DNA from: Phytophthora hibernalis
Taxonomy: Eukaryota > Oomycota > Peronosporomycetes > Peronosporales > Peronosporaceae
Length of the DNA: 64,000 nt
Direction: 5' to 3'
Assembly (NCBI GenBank): GCA_012656075.1
Contig: JAAKBF010000159.1
Location: 434,001 to 498,000 of the forward strand
Positions 1 through 10,471 of the stretch are shown piece after piece. The translations under genes and the position numbers were made by a program. The notes under the pieces are model-generated. The model searched no databases, was not told where the DNA came from, and saw nothing but the letters and a program-made list of their open reading frames with translations. How positions within the stretch are numbered: the first letter of the stretch is position 1; each line of letters starts with the position of its first letter.

Positions 1-1
1 G

Positions 2-853
2 TTCGGCGAAGAGTTCTCAGGCTCCACCGCTGAAGATCACGCCATTTACTTGCAGATGAAAGAAGCCTTCCGCATCGCTGATGTGCACCGCCGCGGAGTC
101 GTCGATGTCTCGGAACTCAGTCTACTGCTGGAGAAGCTAATGCCTTACTCTGGGAGCCAAGGGGTCGAAGGGATGGAGCAGTACGTCGACGAATTCATGC
201 AGTTGGTGGACAAAGACCACGATGGTAAGATATCTTTCAACGAGTTCATGCAAGCTTTAAATGAAGGCTTCAGGTTGGAGTTAGAGATCTACGACGATCA
301 GCCTCAGGTTCCAGCAGTCGATCTGTTGGTTGGGCCCAATGGTGCCCAGCTCACATACTCGAAGAGTATACGATTGCAGCGCAAGAGTACTCTTCGGCGC
401 AACTCCATTCAATCCACTCAGACTGACGAATCCGACGATCCGTCAACACCCGGAGCACACAAGCACGACACCGTTGCTTCTCCGCCACCTCCGAGAGAAC
501 GAGCGTCCTCGAATTTCGTCGACATGTCAGTCTTCGAGACGTCAAAGTCTGGATCTGCCGCTTTGGAAGACACGCAATCTACCAAGAACACCAGTCGAAG
601 ACTCCGTTTCCGAGGCTTGTCCTCAACCAGCGAGAGCTCGGCACCTGAAGCACTACTGAATGTCGAAGCGTTTACACTCACAGAAGCTGCAGCTGCTCTG
701 AAGCAGAGTTATGGCGAGTGTTTGTTGGGGTATGTGGATGATCGTAACATTCGTGTCACGATGGAGGATTTTATCGTCATGAGCTGCGTCATTAGCGCCT
801 GTGAAAACATGGCAGAGAACTTGACTCGCTTGAACACGCTGGCAGCTTCGTAG
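2..853 (+). CDS. EF-hand domain protein, C-terminal part (5' end outside window)
   Basis: The reading frame is open from base 2, upstream of the first in-frame ATG at 50, so the gene starts outside the window. Near the N-terminus there is a helix followed by a degenerate first loop (D-VHRRG-VVDVSE, about residues 11-22 from the ATG). A canonical second EF-hand loop follows (DKDHDGKISFNE, about residues 54-65). A Ser-rich linker and a conserved tail of about 65 residues ending in NLTRLNTLAAS complete it. The protein is a close paralogue of the EF-hand tail of the minus-strand gene at 3372-7264; the two lie tail to tail. By analogy this is probably the Ca2+-binding tail of a second FUSC/ALMT-like membrane protein, but the membrane part is not in the window. 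Unlike its paralogue it is one uninterrupted frame. Confidence 0.8.
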   Translation, partial: FGEEFSGSTAEDHAIYLQMKEAFRIADVHRRGVVDVSELSLLLEKLMPYSGSQGVEGMEQYVDEFMQLVDKDHDGKISFNEFMQALNEGFRLELEIYDDQPQVPAVDLLVGPNGAQLTYSKSIRLQRKSTLRRNSIQSTQTDESDDPSTPGAHKHDTVASPPPPRERASSNFVDMSVFETSKSGSAALEDTQSTKNTSRRLRFRGLSSTSESSAPEALLNVEAFTLTEAAAALKQSYGECLLGYVDDRNIRVTMEDFIVMSCVISACENMAENLTRLNTLAAS

Positions 854-1398
854 TTTGTGAAATCGATAAAATCCACAACAAAGTTTGAGGGTTATGTTGT
901 CTCCTGCTCGATGTAATTGATGCATATGAAACTGCACCGACAATGACCCCTACGACTATTATTGTATTACTCAGGGCCGACACAATGGTGGGTCAGCCGC
1001 CGTGGATCCTGTATTGATGGCGCACGAGCTATTCTACTGAGCTGCATGAACCTCCGAAGTCTTCGGTGTTGCCAGAGGCCTCCATAGAGTGCAACGGTGA
1101 CAAAGATGAATTAGAGCCGGAAAAGAGAGCTACCCGCTCAAGCAAAGACAGCAGTTATCAGTGGCGTAGCGATTTCATTCGTGGAATCTCACAGCAAGTT
1201 TTGGACACGATCGAGACAACGGACAAAGTTGTCACGCAGAATGCTTTCGTGTGGGGTAAAGAAACAGAAACAGCATCGGTGGGAATAGTGATGCCTATTG
1301 CCTCTGATAAGTAAAAGGGTTTGGCGCAGTGATTGCAGCTGAACCAGAGCCAAACGCGGGGAGAATTTGCAATGTCGTCTGCTCGACAAGAAGAAGCG
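854..1398. other. Intergenic, no convincing gene
   Basis: This lies just downstream of the EF-hand gene. A plus-strand open frame at 1066-1314 has no ATG and no recognisable domain. It could be an upstream remnant of the zinc-finger fragment that follows, but nothing in the sequence proves it. Confidence 0.4.
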
Positions 1399-1642
1399 GA
1401 AGATGAAGGGAAAGTGTGCTGGTTATGGTGGGCACGAAGTCTGCTCTAGCCCCAGTTTTACGAAGATTGCTCTATCAAGAGGGAGGTGCTTCGGGGCATT
1501 CGATGCTATCATTTGAGATACAGCAAGAAGGGATGGATAAAAGGAAGGTGCCAGGCGCACAGTCTCAGCACATTATGCTCGCACAAAGGTTGTAAGAAGT
1601 GTGCTGTGTCCAAAGGGAGATGCAGAAATGATCCTGTCCAAA
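1399..1642 (+). pseudogene. WRKY19-like zinc-finger array, degenerate remnant
   Basis: In two frames the translation gives decayed fingers of the oomycete Cx4C...GxCxxH type. One is KGKCAGYGGHEVC near 1405; the other is SKKGWIKGRCQAH near 1525, followed by CSHKGCKKCAVSKGRC. The frame must change near 1490 to join them, and stops lie in both frames. The spacing matches the intact fingers at 42.9-43.9 kb. A multi-exon gene is possible, but no good splice sites were found at the frame change. Confidence 0.5.
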
Positions 1643-1823
1643 CAATAAACAGCGCATCTTCAAACTTTGTCTACACGTCGACCTCACACAAGCATAATAA
1701 TAATAAGCCGGTGAAAAGTGGCTTCATCGCGCTTTCATATTCAATGATAAGGAGATGATTAGGGGTTTCTATGCTTTCTTCTCCGTTGATTGCTCTGGTA
1801 CTCTGAGGGAAAAACTTCTAACC

Positions 1824-2200
1824 CTACTTCGTGATGCAGCCTTTCACGTTACACGTACTCCAGCCGTCATGAGCCCCCTGGTTTGAACGATTTTGTTACA
1901 TTCTGGCCATTTACCACCTCCATGCTCGAAGCAATAGCCTTCATATCTCCAGCCCCACTTCTCGCATCCGTTCATTTTGCACGTTACTCGGCCACCGTGG
2001 GCACTGCACAACCTCTTCTCTCAGTCTTGCATTTACGACCTACGGAGAAGCCCCGTGCTTATGCATAGTTCGTGCAGTAGCCTTGGTACATTTTGTCGTT
2101 TAAGCACCCCCACGGCGCAATTGACTCGACGTTTGATAGCACCTCTGAGTCTCATGCCGATGGCAGTAGCCGATGTTACCACAGCCTTCATTTTGAGTTG
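1824..2200 (-). pseudogene. WRKY19-like zinc-finger array, broken copy
   Basis: Read on the minus strand across frame changes, this contains CGNIGYCHRH near 2190, RVNCAVG..LKRQNVPRGYC near 2110-2080, VGRKC near 2020, then CKMNGCEKWG...GYCFEHGG near 1980-1920 and TCNVKGCITK ending in a stop at 1824. The order matches finger by finger the array at 42922-43929, including the GF(S/T)VGR(K/I)C spacer and the KGCEKWG finger. At least three frame breaks or stops interrupt it, so it is a decayed paralogue. Together with the remnant at 1399-1642 on the other strand it suggests local inverted duplication. Confidence 0.6.
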
Positions 2201-2596
2201 TTCATCGTCGAAAGCGGGAGCGGGAGCTTCTTGCTCATTGAAAGCTTCATCGACAGTTCGTCCTTTTCCGCCGAAGCCTTCCTCTGATAACCGGAACTCC
2301 ACGACGTCTTTGGTCGACGTGAACCCATTTTCACGCTTTCGACATTGCGTGAATCGATAGAGCTGAACACTTGAACTGCAATAAGACTGTTTGAACAAAT
2401 CCCCGCGCTGAATTCATCGAGAATAATCTCCTTGTCACTGTGAAACTGGAGTCTAGAAGTTGCGTGCTGCATTTGAATTGCAGCATAACCTTCAGTTTTG
2501 GGAGTGCAAACGCCAGCTAATTCGTTAATGTGAATGAACATCAGCAGGTCCTTCTCGATAAACACCACAACACGAGGCACCACTTACCGACTAAAT

Positions 2597-3136
2597 CTAG
2601 GCAGCGTGTGCACCATCGACGTTTTGATCTTGGAGTAACGTCTCGTCTCCAGTCTGAGCGAAAATGTTTCGTAAGGCGTCGTGAACCAGCAACTGATTGT
2701 TCAGCATGGTCTTCAGCGCACGGTTGATTTGTTCAGATTTAAGTCTCTCCGCAAGCTGGGTACCTGCAATCTCCTTCCACCAGGTTGGCGTCTCAGGTGT
2801 GATGCAGTCAAAAGCTGGTATACATGGCGACTTCAGCTGCTGCAAGTATATCTCCAGATCCCGTACGTGTTGCTGTAAGAAAAGCAATTCCGCTCTCTTG
2901 CGCCGTTGCAGCCCCGTTGATGAACTCCAGCCAATTCTAATTCTCCGGCGTTTCGAGGTCTTCTTTGATGTAGCTCCTTTCAGTTGGCTGCACTGCTCTT
3001 TTGCAGACGATGAAATCAACTCGTCTAGGACCAACGGATCTTGGTTTCCTTGGACAGACTCATTCGAGCAATCGACGAAGGCAACCAGTTCCTCTAGAGT
3101 CGCCATTGTATCCTCTTCGGCGAGCGAGAAGCTCAT
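2597..3136 (-). CDS. Oomycete bZIP-like basic/coiled-coil protein
   Basis: This is an uninterrupted 179-residue frame; the ATG at 3136 sits in an AAG-ATG-AG context. A basic block (KKTSKRRRIRI, about residues 58-68) is followed by an LQRRKRAEL segment and then a leucine-rich heptad-like stretch (LLFLQQHVRDLEIYLQQLK, about 85-103). A WWKEIA segment and a second helical region (LAERLKSEQINRALKTMLNNQL) follow. This layout resembles an expanded oomycete family of putative bZIP-like regulators, which are usually longer. The short C-terminus may mean truncation; no START-like domain is visible. Nuclear DNA binding is inferred from the family resemblance only. Confidence 0.6.
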   Translation of the reverse strand: MSFSLAEEDTMATLEELVAFVDCSNESVQGNQDPLVLDELISSSAKEQCSQLKGATSKKTSKRRRIRIGWSSSTGLQRRKRAELLFLQQHVRDLEIYLQQLKSPCIPAFDCITPETPTWWKEIAGTQLAERLKSEQINRALKTMLNNQLLVHDALRNIFAQTGDETLLQDQNVDGAHAA

Positions 3137-3371
3137 CTTGTCACTTTGGTCTCCCTCGTTGGAATTGTGAAATACGGATCGTCACCGAGTACATGTACCA
3201 ATCTTCGAGGCAAAAGAGTTGGCCGCATCAGAAAGCGTCGAGTTGCAAGGAACAGTAAAAGTTCACAGGTGGGAAGTTCACTGGCGGGGGCCCTGGAAAC
3301 CGCAATGATGTTTATGCGCAATTGTTGATGGCGTGCCGCACGTTGATTCGCGAATCGAGAAGTATTGTCAT

Positions 3372-6300
3372 TTACGAAGCAGCGAGTGTGTTGAGTCGAG
3401 TCAAGTTTAACGCAATGTCCTCGCAAGCGCTGATGAGGCAGCTCATGACAATGAAATCTTCCATTGTGACGTATTGATCGTCATCGTCTAGTGAGCGCAG
3501 AAGAAGCTCGCCGTAGCTCTGCTTGAGTGTTGCCGCAGATTCATTCAATGAGAAGGACTCGACGTTCAATAGCGCAACCCCAGCACTGTCACCGCGAGTG
3601 TGGGCCCACCACCGGCGACGACGAGTACTGCTGGTTTCGGAGGCCTGGTCACTGTTTTCACTCCTGTTGCCAAACAGATACGACCCGATCCCAGACGATG
3701 AAGACGGCGGTGTAAAAACATCGTCCCCTGAGAGACTTGTACCCTCGCTGCAGATGCTGGGAGCCGCAAGATGGCGTCACTGGTAGCATCACTTGCTTCT
3801 AACAGGTCAACGCCCGAGCTATCGTCCGAGATGTCCATCGAGCTGGTCCCTGGTCCCTGTTGAATGGGAGGTACCTTGTCTTGAGTGTCGCAAACTTGGT
3901 GATTTGCATTGCTTGGAATCATCTGCGTCGTATTCTGGTATACTTCGAGTTCAAGCCGGAAGCCATCGTTCAACGCCTGCATGAACTCTGCAAACGAAAT
4001 CTGCCCGTCGTGGTTCTTGTCCACAAGCCTCATGAATTCATCCACGTACTGCTCCATGTGGACATTTCCCTGACTTCCAGTGTACGGCATAAGTTTTTCG
4101 AGCAGCACGACCAACTCCGAGGCGTCTACAGTTCCACTCCGCTCTTTGTCAGCGATCCGGAATGCCTCCTTCATCTGCAAGTAGATGGTGTAGTCGTCCG
4201 CAGTTTTGTACGTGAAGTCCTTGCTGAAAAGCGTCACTAGTGCGTCCAGAGACTCCTCCACCAGCGACTCATAACCATTTTGACTCCGATCCCATCTAGC
4301 CTTGGCAACCGAAGGGGAGCATTCGAAGGCAGTGGTGACAAGGGTGCTTCAGGGATGATGTCCTCGGATGAAGGTGCAATTGCTGTAAAGTAGACAGTCT
4401 CAGGCTGCTTAGCTCGCTCTTCTTCTTGCTCCTTGAATGCGGCAGTGCATTCATCGTTGAGCGTCCCTGCATTTCTGCGTCTAAGACGAAAACCTTCATG
4501 GCCACAGTCCTTGTTCAATCTCGCTCGCCATTCAACGAGATCCGAGAGCAATCGGAGTCTGTCGAGAAGTGTCCAGCAGATAGTTAGGACCTGCATGTAC
4601 TGCTCGTTCGAGAACTTGGACTTCCACAAGCTAGGTTCAGCTGTGGCATCATGCACCAACTTCTTCTGTTGCTTCAAAATCGCCGGCAACGTGATGGAAA
4701 GCTCTTTGTGCAATGACCTCGTCTCCTTTTCATCTAGTTGAGCCGTGGTAGGAGACATGGAGGCGGATTCAGAGACGGTGGGAAGATCATCAACGCTTGG
4801 TGCAGTGACGCTGGTAATATGGTGCGCAAACACTCGATGAAAAACTTTGCTGTACGCGCCAAGAAGCTGCTGGATGTTGGAACGCAGAAGTCCACGTGCG
4901 CTTTGCGGCTGCAAACTAACTTCCACGAGCATCAAGATGATAATGGCCATTGAATTCTCGGTCAGGCTTGAGTATGAAAGAGCAATGATCGTCGTTCGGC
5001 AGCTGTGGTCCAGTAAAACCGACGCAGACATGTACGCGGACACCATTCCGGCCATGCGTAGGTATGGTGCGCTGTAGCACACGTACATCGACCCCACGAT
5101 CCACACGAAGAGCACAGTATTGTTGACTGCGTTGTAAAACACGTTGTCGGAGATCTTGCAAACGAAGAAGTGTAAAATTGAAGGCACAACAGTGCCCGCC
5201 ACGAGCCCACCTATGCGGTTCTTCATGTTTCCATACGTGCCACCGACATAGAACTCAGCCACCATAGCGATAGCAGTGGGTCCTGTAGCGCTGAAAGCGA
5301 AGACGAATGTAGACGCGCAGTAGGCTATCAGCACGGCTATGGTTGTACGCACAGCGAACATTTTCATCCGTCGCATGTACATGGAGCCTTGGTAGATGCT
5401 GCACCAAACCATTTTGAAGAACTTGCCAACTCGGTACGTGCAGGAGAAGTCCTTGTGGTTAAAGCGGTCCTCAAACTGGAACAGCGTGTGCACGAACGAG
5501 TGAAAGGAGTAGATGAACACGTTGAGCGACATCGTCTTTCCCACATCGCCAGGAGTATGCACCTTAGCGGAGAGCATCGCGCCGTACAGCTTGGTGTACT
5601 TCCTCATGAACTGATTCAGTGTTTTTTCCAAGTGTACAAACTTGGGTGTTGGCATATCTGTCGAGGCCTTGAGTACTCTCTCTGCGATATCGTGCAGTAG
5701 GTCGTTGGCTTCCGCCTGCATGATGTGGAGACTCTGCTGCATCCTTTGCATAAGGACTACATGCGTCCAATGACCATTCTCGGCCTCGATAGCAAATTTC
5801 ATCGCTCTCAAATCCTTTAGCAGTCGCCCATAAAGCTTCACGAACTGCTTGGCGACGTTCTTGTTGAAAGTGAGACACAAACCCACGCCCACGACTTCCT
5901 CCCACCAGCAATCGTCAAGGAGTTCCTCCATCTCGGACAATCGATGTTGTGCTACACGTAAGAGTCGATCTAATCGAAGCCGAAAGAAGTCCATCTTCTT
6001 GATGTCTTTCACGCGGAAGCAGTACGAGTCCATGATCAAGTTGAGGATCTTGCGGATGTCGGTTGGGGCTTTATACATGTGGCGCATTAGCTTCTTTGTA
6101 GCACTAAGATCAAAACGTGGGGAGTATTCTGCGGTTAGCTCCATAGAGTCACGCCCAACAACTTTGTACTTGAGTACAAACTAACGTACAATAGTGGAAA
6201 AGGTAGCAGCACCGTCATGAGTGAAATAAGCGTGCCAACAACACCTATGAGACTGTAGACCGCCAGATTTTTCATCAGTCCTAACGTGTTGTAGTCGCTG

Positions 6301-7264
6301 TTATTTAGGTCCTTCAAGCCGGTCCCACCAACCCTCGGATTCATCGGGTTGATAAACTTGAGCACTGTTGAGAGCAAATGTAGTGATTAGCCTTAACAAA
6401 CCAACTCACTAAGCAATTTAATCATGCACGTACTGAAGAAAGCATTAGACATCACTGCGAACTTCTTCACGTTGTGTTGCTACACATTCCAACCAAAGCA
6501 AGTTAGAATATCGATCAAAAGCTGCCACACAATTGTGCAACACCTACAATCGGCAGCACGAAGACCACGAGCGTGAAGGCAATCATAAATGGAGAAACCA
6601 ACCCCCAGTCGTGCAGACTGACGTCGTACGGCGTGTCGTTCAGATTCTCCGGCACTGAAATGAGGTTTTCTTGCGTGATTGGAATCCACAAGAAGACTCC
6701 GAAATTGTACAGGAGCGCAAGACCCACACCGAGGTCGATCTGCCAAATCTGCTGCACTACGCCTCCAACAGTGGAGGCAGATGCGTAAATCACCATAATA
6801 GCGGCATAGGCTAGACCGCCCAAGTAGTAAAATGAAGGCAGGAAAGTCGATCCGGTAGACGACGTTGACGATCCCGTTTGGAGAACGCCAGCTAGCAACA
6901 CTCCCGCTGCAGCACGGACTGCACATCCGATATGTCGGCGGAATGCTGAGGCAGCAGCAAACTTGGTAAGTTACTACTAGTAGTAGCTAAAATACTACGA
7001 AATCGACACGAAACTTGAATTCGCGCTACCTCTTTCTTCAGGTCGACGACTGATCTTCTTGACTCGGATGATCGTTTTGCGGCCTCGGGTTTCCTCGTTC
7101 GCTACTGAAGAAGTTGAAGCGGTGGACATTTGTTTTCGCAGTCGAAGCTGCATGGACTGCGTCGTAGGTGTCGTCGGGGAATCCAAGTCCATATAGTGCT
7201 CACCTGCTCCTGTCATGCCGATCGCGGCTTCCAGAGCCGACGGACTTCTCGCCCTCTTCTCCAT
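3372..7264 (-). CDS. FUSC/ALMT-like multipass membrane protein with C-terminal EF-hands
   Basis: This is a multi-exon gene starting at the ATG at 7264. Supported exons are 7264-7030, 6945-6548 (intron 6946-7029, GTAGCG...CAG), 6479-6410 (intron 6480-6547, donor GTAGGT, CTAAC branch site), 6364-6186 (intron 6365-6409) and 6138 onward (intron 6139-6185, less certain). The protein has a short cytosolic N-terminus, hydrophobic segments in exons 2-4, a soluble helical domain (6100-5450), then a second hydrophobic block (5370-4900) of the FUSC/aromatic-acid exporter/ALMT type. The C-terminus has two EF-hands (DKERSGTVDASE; DKNHDGQISFAE, about 4170-4010) and ends like the protein at 2-853. The frame shifts near 4290-4240 and again near 3770-3780, where a TGA closes the needed frame. 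So there are undetected short introns, sequence errors or early decay. Ca2+-regulated anion or organic-acid transport is an inference. Confidence 0.7.
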
Positions 7265-7523
7265 TGTGCGAGATTAGCTGTGGCGACGTTCGTCCAGCTG
7301 GCGAGTGTCTAGCAGGATGGGCGGGCGAGGTGTTGCAAAACTTAGGTTTGGTGTTTATTATCATCCTAGAAACGATGCATCGGGTTCCATTGTGGCAGAG
7401 ATTCATACTCATTTAGGGAAACTATCAAGACGAAGGTGATCTCCTTCAGCATCCATACCGCGATGGATACTTTCATTCTTCTGGTCAAGCCATTGGTGTT
7501 TACAACTTTCTCTCTGAACAACA

Positions 7524-8648
7524 TCACGAGTTGGACTCGGGATTGTACACCGCAAAGTCGATGTATCCGTGAGGCCCGGGCATGCGCGTGCCGAACCAAG
7601 TGTCGTACCCGGCGGGTTCGTTGAGCGGCCAGTCGTTGTAGAAGCGCTCTGCTAGGTCGGGGTTCGAGATGTACGGGCGTCCGAAGCTGACGAGGTCGAC
7701 AGCACCGCTGAGCAGGGCACCCTCTGCAGTGTCACGCGTGTAGCTGTTGGCAGCGACCACAGTGCCCTCGAAGTTCCTCTTGACGTCGAACGGTTTGGTG
7801 AGTCGGCCCTTGTCCTGGAAGCCGAAGCCGAAGCCGTCCAGCGTCGCCAGATAGGCCAGTCCGAACTTGCTCAGCTCTTTGGCCACGTAGCAGCACGTCT
7901 CGTAGTTGTCGGCACTGCCAGTGTCACCGTAGAAGCCGTTGGGCGACAGTCTCAAGCCGATGTGGTCGGCCGGCCACTCGCTCTGAAGCGCCTCGACCAG
8001 CTCCAACAAGAAGCGAGCACGGTTCTCAATCGACCCGCCATACTGATCCGTGCGGTTGTTAGTGGACGACTGCAAGAACGTGTCGGGCAGGTAGCCATTG
8101 GCCGCGTGAATGTCGATACCGTCGAAGCCTGCCTCCTTAGCCAGACGAGCGGATTTGCAGAAGTCTCGGATGACGTCATGGATCTCCTCAGTCTTGAGTT
8201 CTCGGCAAAGCTCGTAGGGAGCCTGTTCAGCGTTGACATTGCGGGTGTGACCCGACACGGGGCCGACAGCCGAAGGGCCCACGACGTCCCCACTGAAGCT
8301 CGGGTGGCCTTGGCGTCCGATGTGCCAGACCTGCAGGAAGATCTTGGCTCCTTTGGCGTGCACAGCGTCCACCACCGGACGCCACGAATCGCGGTGGGCC
8401 TCCGTGTACATACACGGAGCTCCGTACCAGCCGAAGCCTTGCACCGACACGGCAACAGCTTCCGTGATGATGAGCCCCGCTCCGGCCCGTTGTGAGTAGT
8501 ACTCGACTTGCATGGGTCCTGCCTCGTGGGTCACGGGGTCACATCGCGCTCGGGTGAGTGGCGACAGGACGATGCGGTTCTTGAGCTCGACGTCTTTGCT
8601 GAGCTGGTACGGGGTGAAGAGCGTGTAGTCCTTGAGCGGAACCGTCAT
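7524..8648 (-). CDS. Old Yellow Enzyme family NAD(P)H:flavin oxidoreductase
   Basis: This is a 374-residue FMN-dependent ene-reductase of the OYE/12-oxophytodienoate reductase type, which reduces activated C=C bonds using NAD(P)H. The TIM-barrel signatures are all present: LSPLTR (28-33, the Thr that tunes FMN), LQVWHIGRQGH (105-115), the substrate-binding His/Asn pair HAAN (181-184) followed by Tyr186, QSSTNNRTDQYGG (193-205), Arg233 and the phosphate-binding SFGRPYISNP (321-330). The ATG at 8648 is chosen because conserved sequence starts there. The frame is open for 40 more residues upstream, but that stretch is low complexity. There is no intron and no frame break. Natural substrates cannot be told from sequence; roles in oxylipin or xenobiotic reduction are possible. 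Confidence 0.95.
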   Translation of the reverse strand: MTVPLKDYTLFTPYQLSKDVELKNRIVLSPLTRARCDPVTHEAGPMQVEYYSQRAGAGLIITEAVAVSVQGFGWYGAPCMYTEAHRDSWRPVVDAVHAKGAKIFLQVWHIGRQGHPSFSGDVVGPSAVGPVSGHTRNVNAEQAPYELCRELKTEEIHDVIRDFCKSARLAKEAGFDGIDIHAANGYLPDTFLQSSTNNRTDQYGGSIENRARFLLELVEALQSEWPADHIGLRLSPNGFYGDTGSADNYETCCYVAKELSKFGLAYLATLDGFGFGFQDKGRLTKPFDVKRNFEGTVVAANSYTRDTAEGALLSGAVDLVSFGRPYISNPDLAERFYNDWPLNEPAGYDTWFGTRMPGPHGYIDFAVYNPESNS

Positions 8649-9296
8649 GATTGACACGGTGCGAAGTGGAAGGGTGGTGGTTTGAGGTGGTGGAGCTTGG
8701 AGCGAGCAAAAGGACAAGTGAGCAGGAGTTCGAGAGCCGAGAGGAGCACGTTGAAGGATTTGCAACACTTCAACTCCATGTTGACCATGTTGACGAGTTC
8801 GGCTCGCATCGGATACCTGACCAGCCCCTGGCCATCATCTCCTAGTAGAACTCCTACTAGGAGACTCCTACGCCAAAGGGTTCGACAAGAGTACCTTCGG
8901 GTTCAAACACACATCCGTCAGACAGACCGCATATGGGCATCAGTGGCACTGATTCAGTGGTGTGCCATGCTTACATGTATGTATCCATTATCTTTCTCCG
9001 AAGAAGTCTCAAACGCAAAATGAAAATGCAAGCTAAGCATAGCGTTGTCGAGCAGGATATGGCCTCATCAAAAGGGACAAGCTACGACAGCAACTCAAAG
9101 GCTTCGAGCTGAAGCACCTCACCGACCGATTCCTTTGATGACTTGCTTCTTCATGTCCATCCCGTGGATGCCATGGATGGGTACACTGTTTTGTACTTTG
9201 GAGATTCTCGTGGAAAATGCAGACGTCAAAGGAAGCAGGGTTTCATGGTTATTTGCGGTTAAAACTCCGAGCGCATTCAGCAGCGAACATAGCTAC
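8649..9296. other. Intergenic with a small perfect hairpin
   Basis: No gene was recognised here. A perfect 8-bp stem (CCTAGTAG at 8841-8848, CTACTAGG at 8854-8861) with a 5-base loop lies upstream of the oxidoreductase gene. A plus-strand open frame beginning at 9045 is mostly antisense to the acyl-CoA synthetase remnant and has no domain of its own. Confidence 0.4.
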
Positions 9297-9625
9297 CTAC
9301 TCGGCATACATGCGTTCGAGCTCAGTGCCAAGATGCTTGACGATGAGAGGACGCTTGAGCTTGAACGTCGGCGCGGCAAAGTCGTTCTCAGGCGTGAACT
9401 GGTCCGAGTGCACGTGAAATTTCTTAACGCGCTCAAATCCAAAGATCTTGTACGCCGTTGCAAGTCTCTCCATCTCTCAAGTGTCAGCAGACTTGCACAG
9501 CGTTTCAAAAGAGGCCTTGTCACCGCTGAGACACATGTCTTTCGCCCACTTGACCACGATTTCAGCGTCAGGAACGATAACACCGACGAAGTAGCTCTTG
9601 AGCGAGTCACCAATGGTGACTGTCA
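9297..9625 (-). pseudogene. Long-chain acyl-CoA synthetase, C-terminal fragment
   Basis: The minus-strand translation gives the end of an ATP-dependent long-chain acyl-CoA synthetase: DSLKSYFVGVIVPDAE, then KIFGFERVKKFHVH, then FTPENDF and PTFKLKRP, ending in LGTELERMYAE and a stop at 9297-9299. These are the conserved C-terminal elements of AMP-forming acyl-CoA ligases. An in-frame TGA lies in the middle (CKSADT-stop-EMERL, near 9474). Upstream of about 9625 the match ends, so the AMP-binding and adenylation core is missing. It is a truncated, stopped gene fragment and probably not functional. Confidence 0.8.
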
Positions 9626-10471
9626 CCATGCACGAATGCCTGACTCAGGCACATCAAGAGCCCTCGATCTTCTATGGAGTAACGTACACGATGAGCATCC
9701 ATCCCAATAACAGAAATTTGTATGGGCATTCTTACTTCAAGTCATGGTGACCACAATATGCGGTCAATTGGATTAAATCAACCACCATTCGATGCAAAAT
9801 CATATCCTCTTCCATCATAACCACACTTGACAAAGCAAAAGACAAGTGCGAGGAGTAAAACCAAACTGCAAGGTGGTCGCTCCTCGAGCAACCGTGCAAC
9901 ATTTTATCATTTCCGTAAAAACTAAGTTACCGGTATCCAAGTGATAAAAAATTGCAAGGCTGACTGTTGTGATTGGTAAATAAAGCCGAAATGAAGCAAA
10001 ACAGACATGTGTTGTTGTTTTAGACGGAATTACGTGATTTTGAATGGACTCTTGCCTAAAATACGTGAATTTATTTCTGTCGCTGAAAATGCAGATCACG
10101 GATGGGTGGGTACGGGTACCCGAATTGTCCATGGCAGATTGGCGGGTCGGGTATGGGTACCCGGTTTGGATTGTAGGGCTGGGTGGGTAGTCCATAAATT
10201 TGCGTTTGCGACCTCTGGTTGGCAGTACTGGTACTTTTTCTCAAGTACTGCCAGTAGTTTGCCAGTAAACGTTTTGAGTTACTACAGTAACAGTAACTAC
10301 TGCAGTAATAGTACTATAGTACTGGCGAGCTACTGGCTGTCGACTACCGAAATGACTACATCGACCACCTAAGTCGTCTTTAAAGATCGCCGCTCTTCCA
10401 GCAACCATATCCATGCGTCGAACCTCGCCACGATTAACTTTAAGAGTACTTACATCTCCGCTCGCTGGTTT
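9626..10471. other. AT-rich intergenic with local repeats
   Basis: No gene was seen. Around 10110-10165 the motif GGGTACCC and variants recur. At 10220-10345 there is a TACT/CAGTA-rich stretch (repeats of TACTGCCAGTA and ACAGTAAC type), consistent with a decayed simple repeat. Confidence 0.4.

Noticed and set aside
1066..1314. Hypothetical 82-residue protein
   Set aside because: The frame has no ATG (TTG start), no domain and no conserved neighbour copy.
7962..8495. 177-residue plus-strand frame and a 167-residue minus-strand frame inside the OYE gene
   Set aside because: Shadow frames of a GC-rich conserved coding region.
9045..9710. 221-residue plus-strand frame
   Set aside because: Most of it is antisense to the acyl-CoA synthetase remnant, whose minus-strand translation is clearly conserved.
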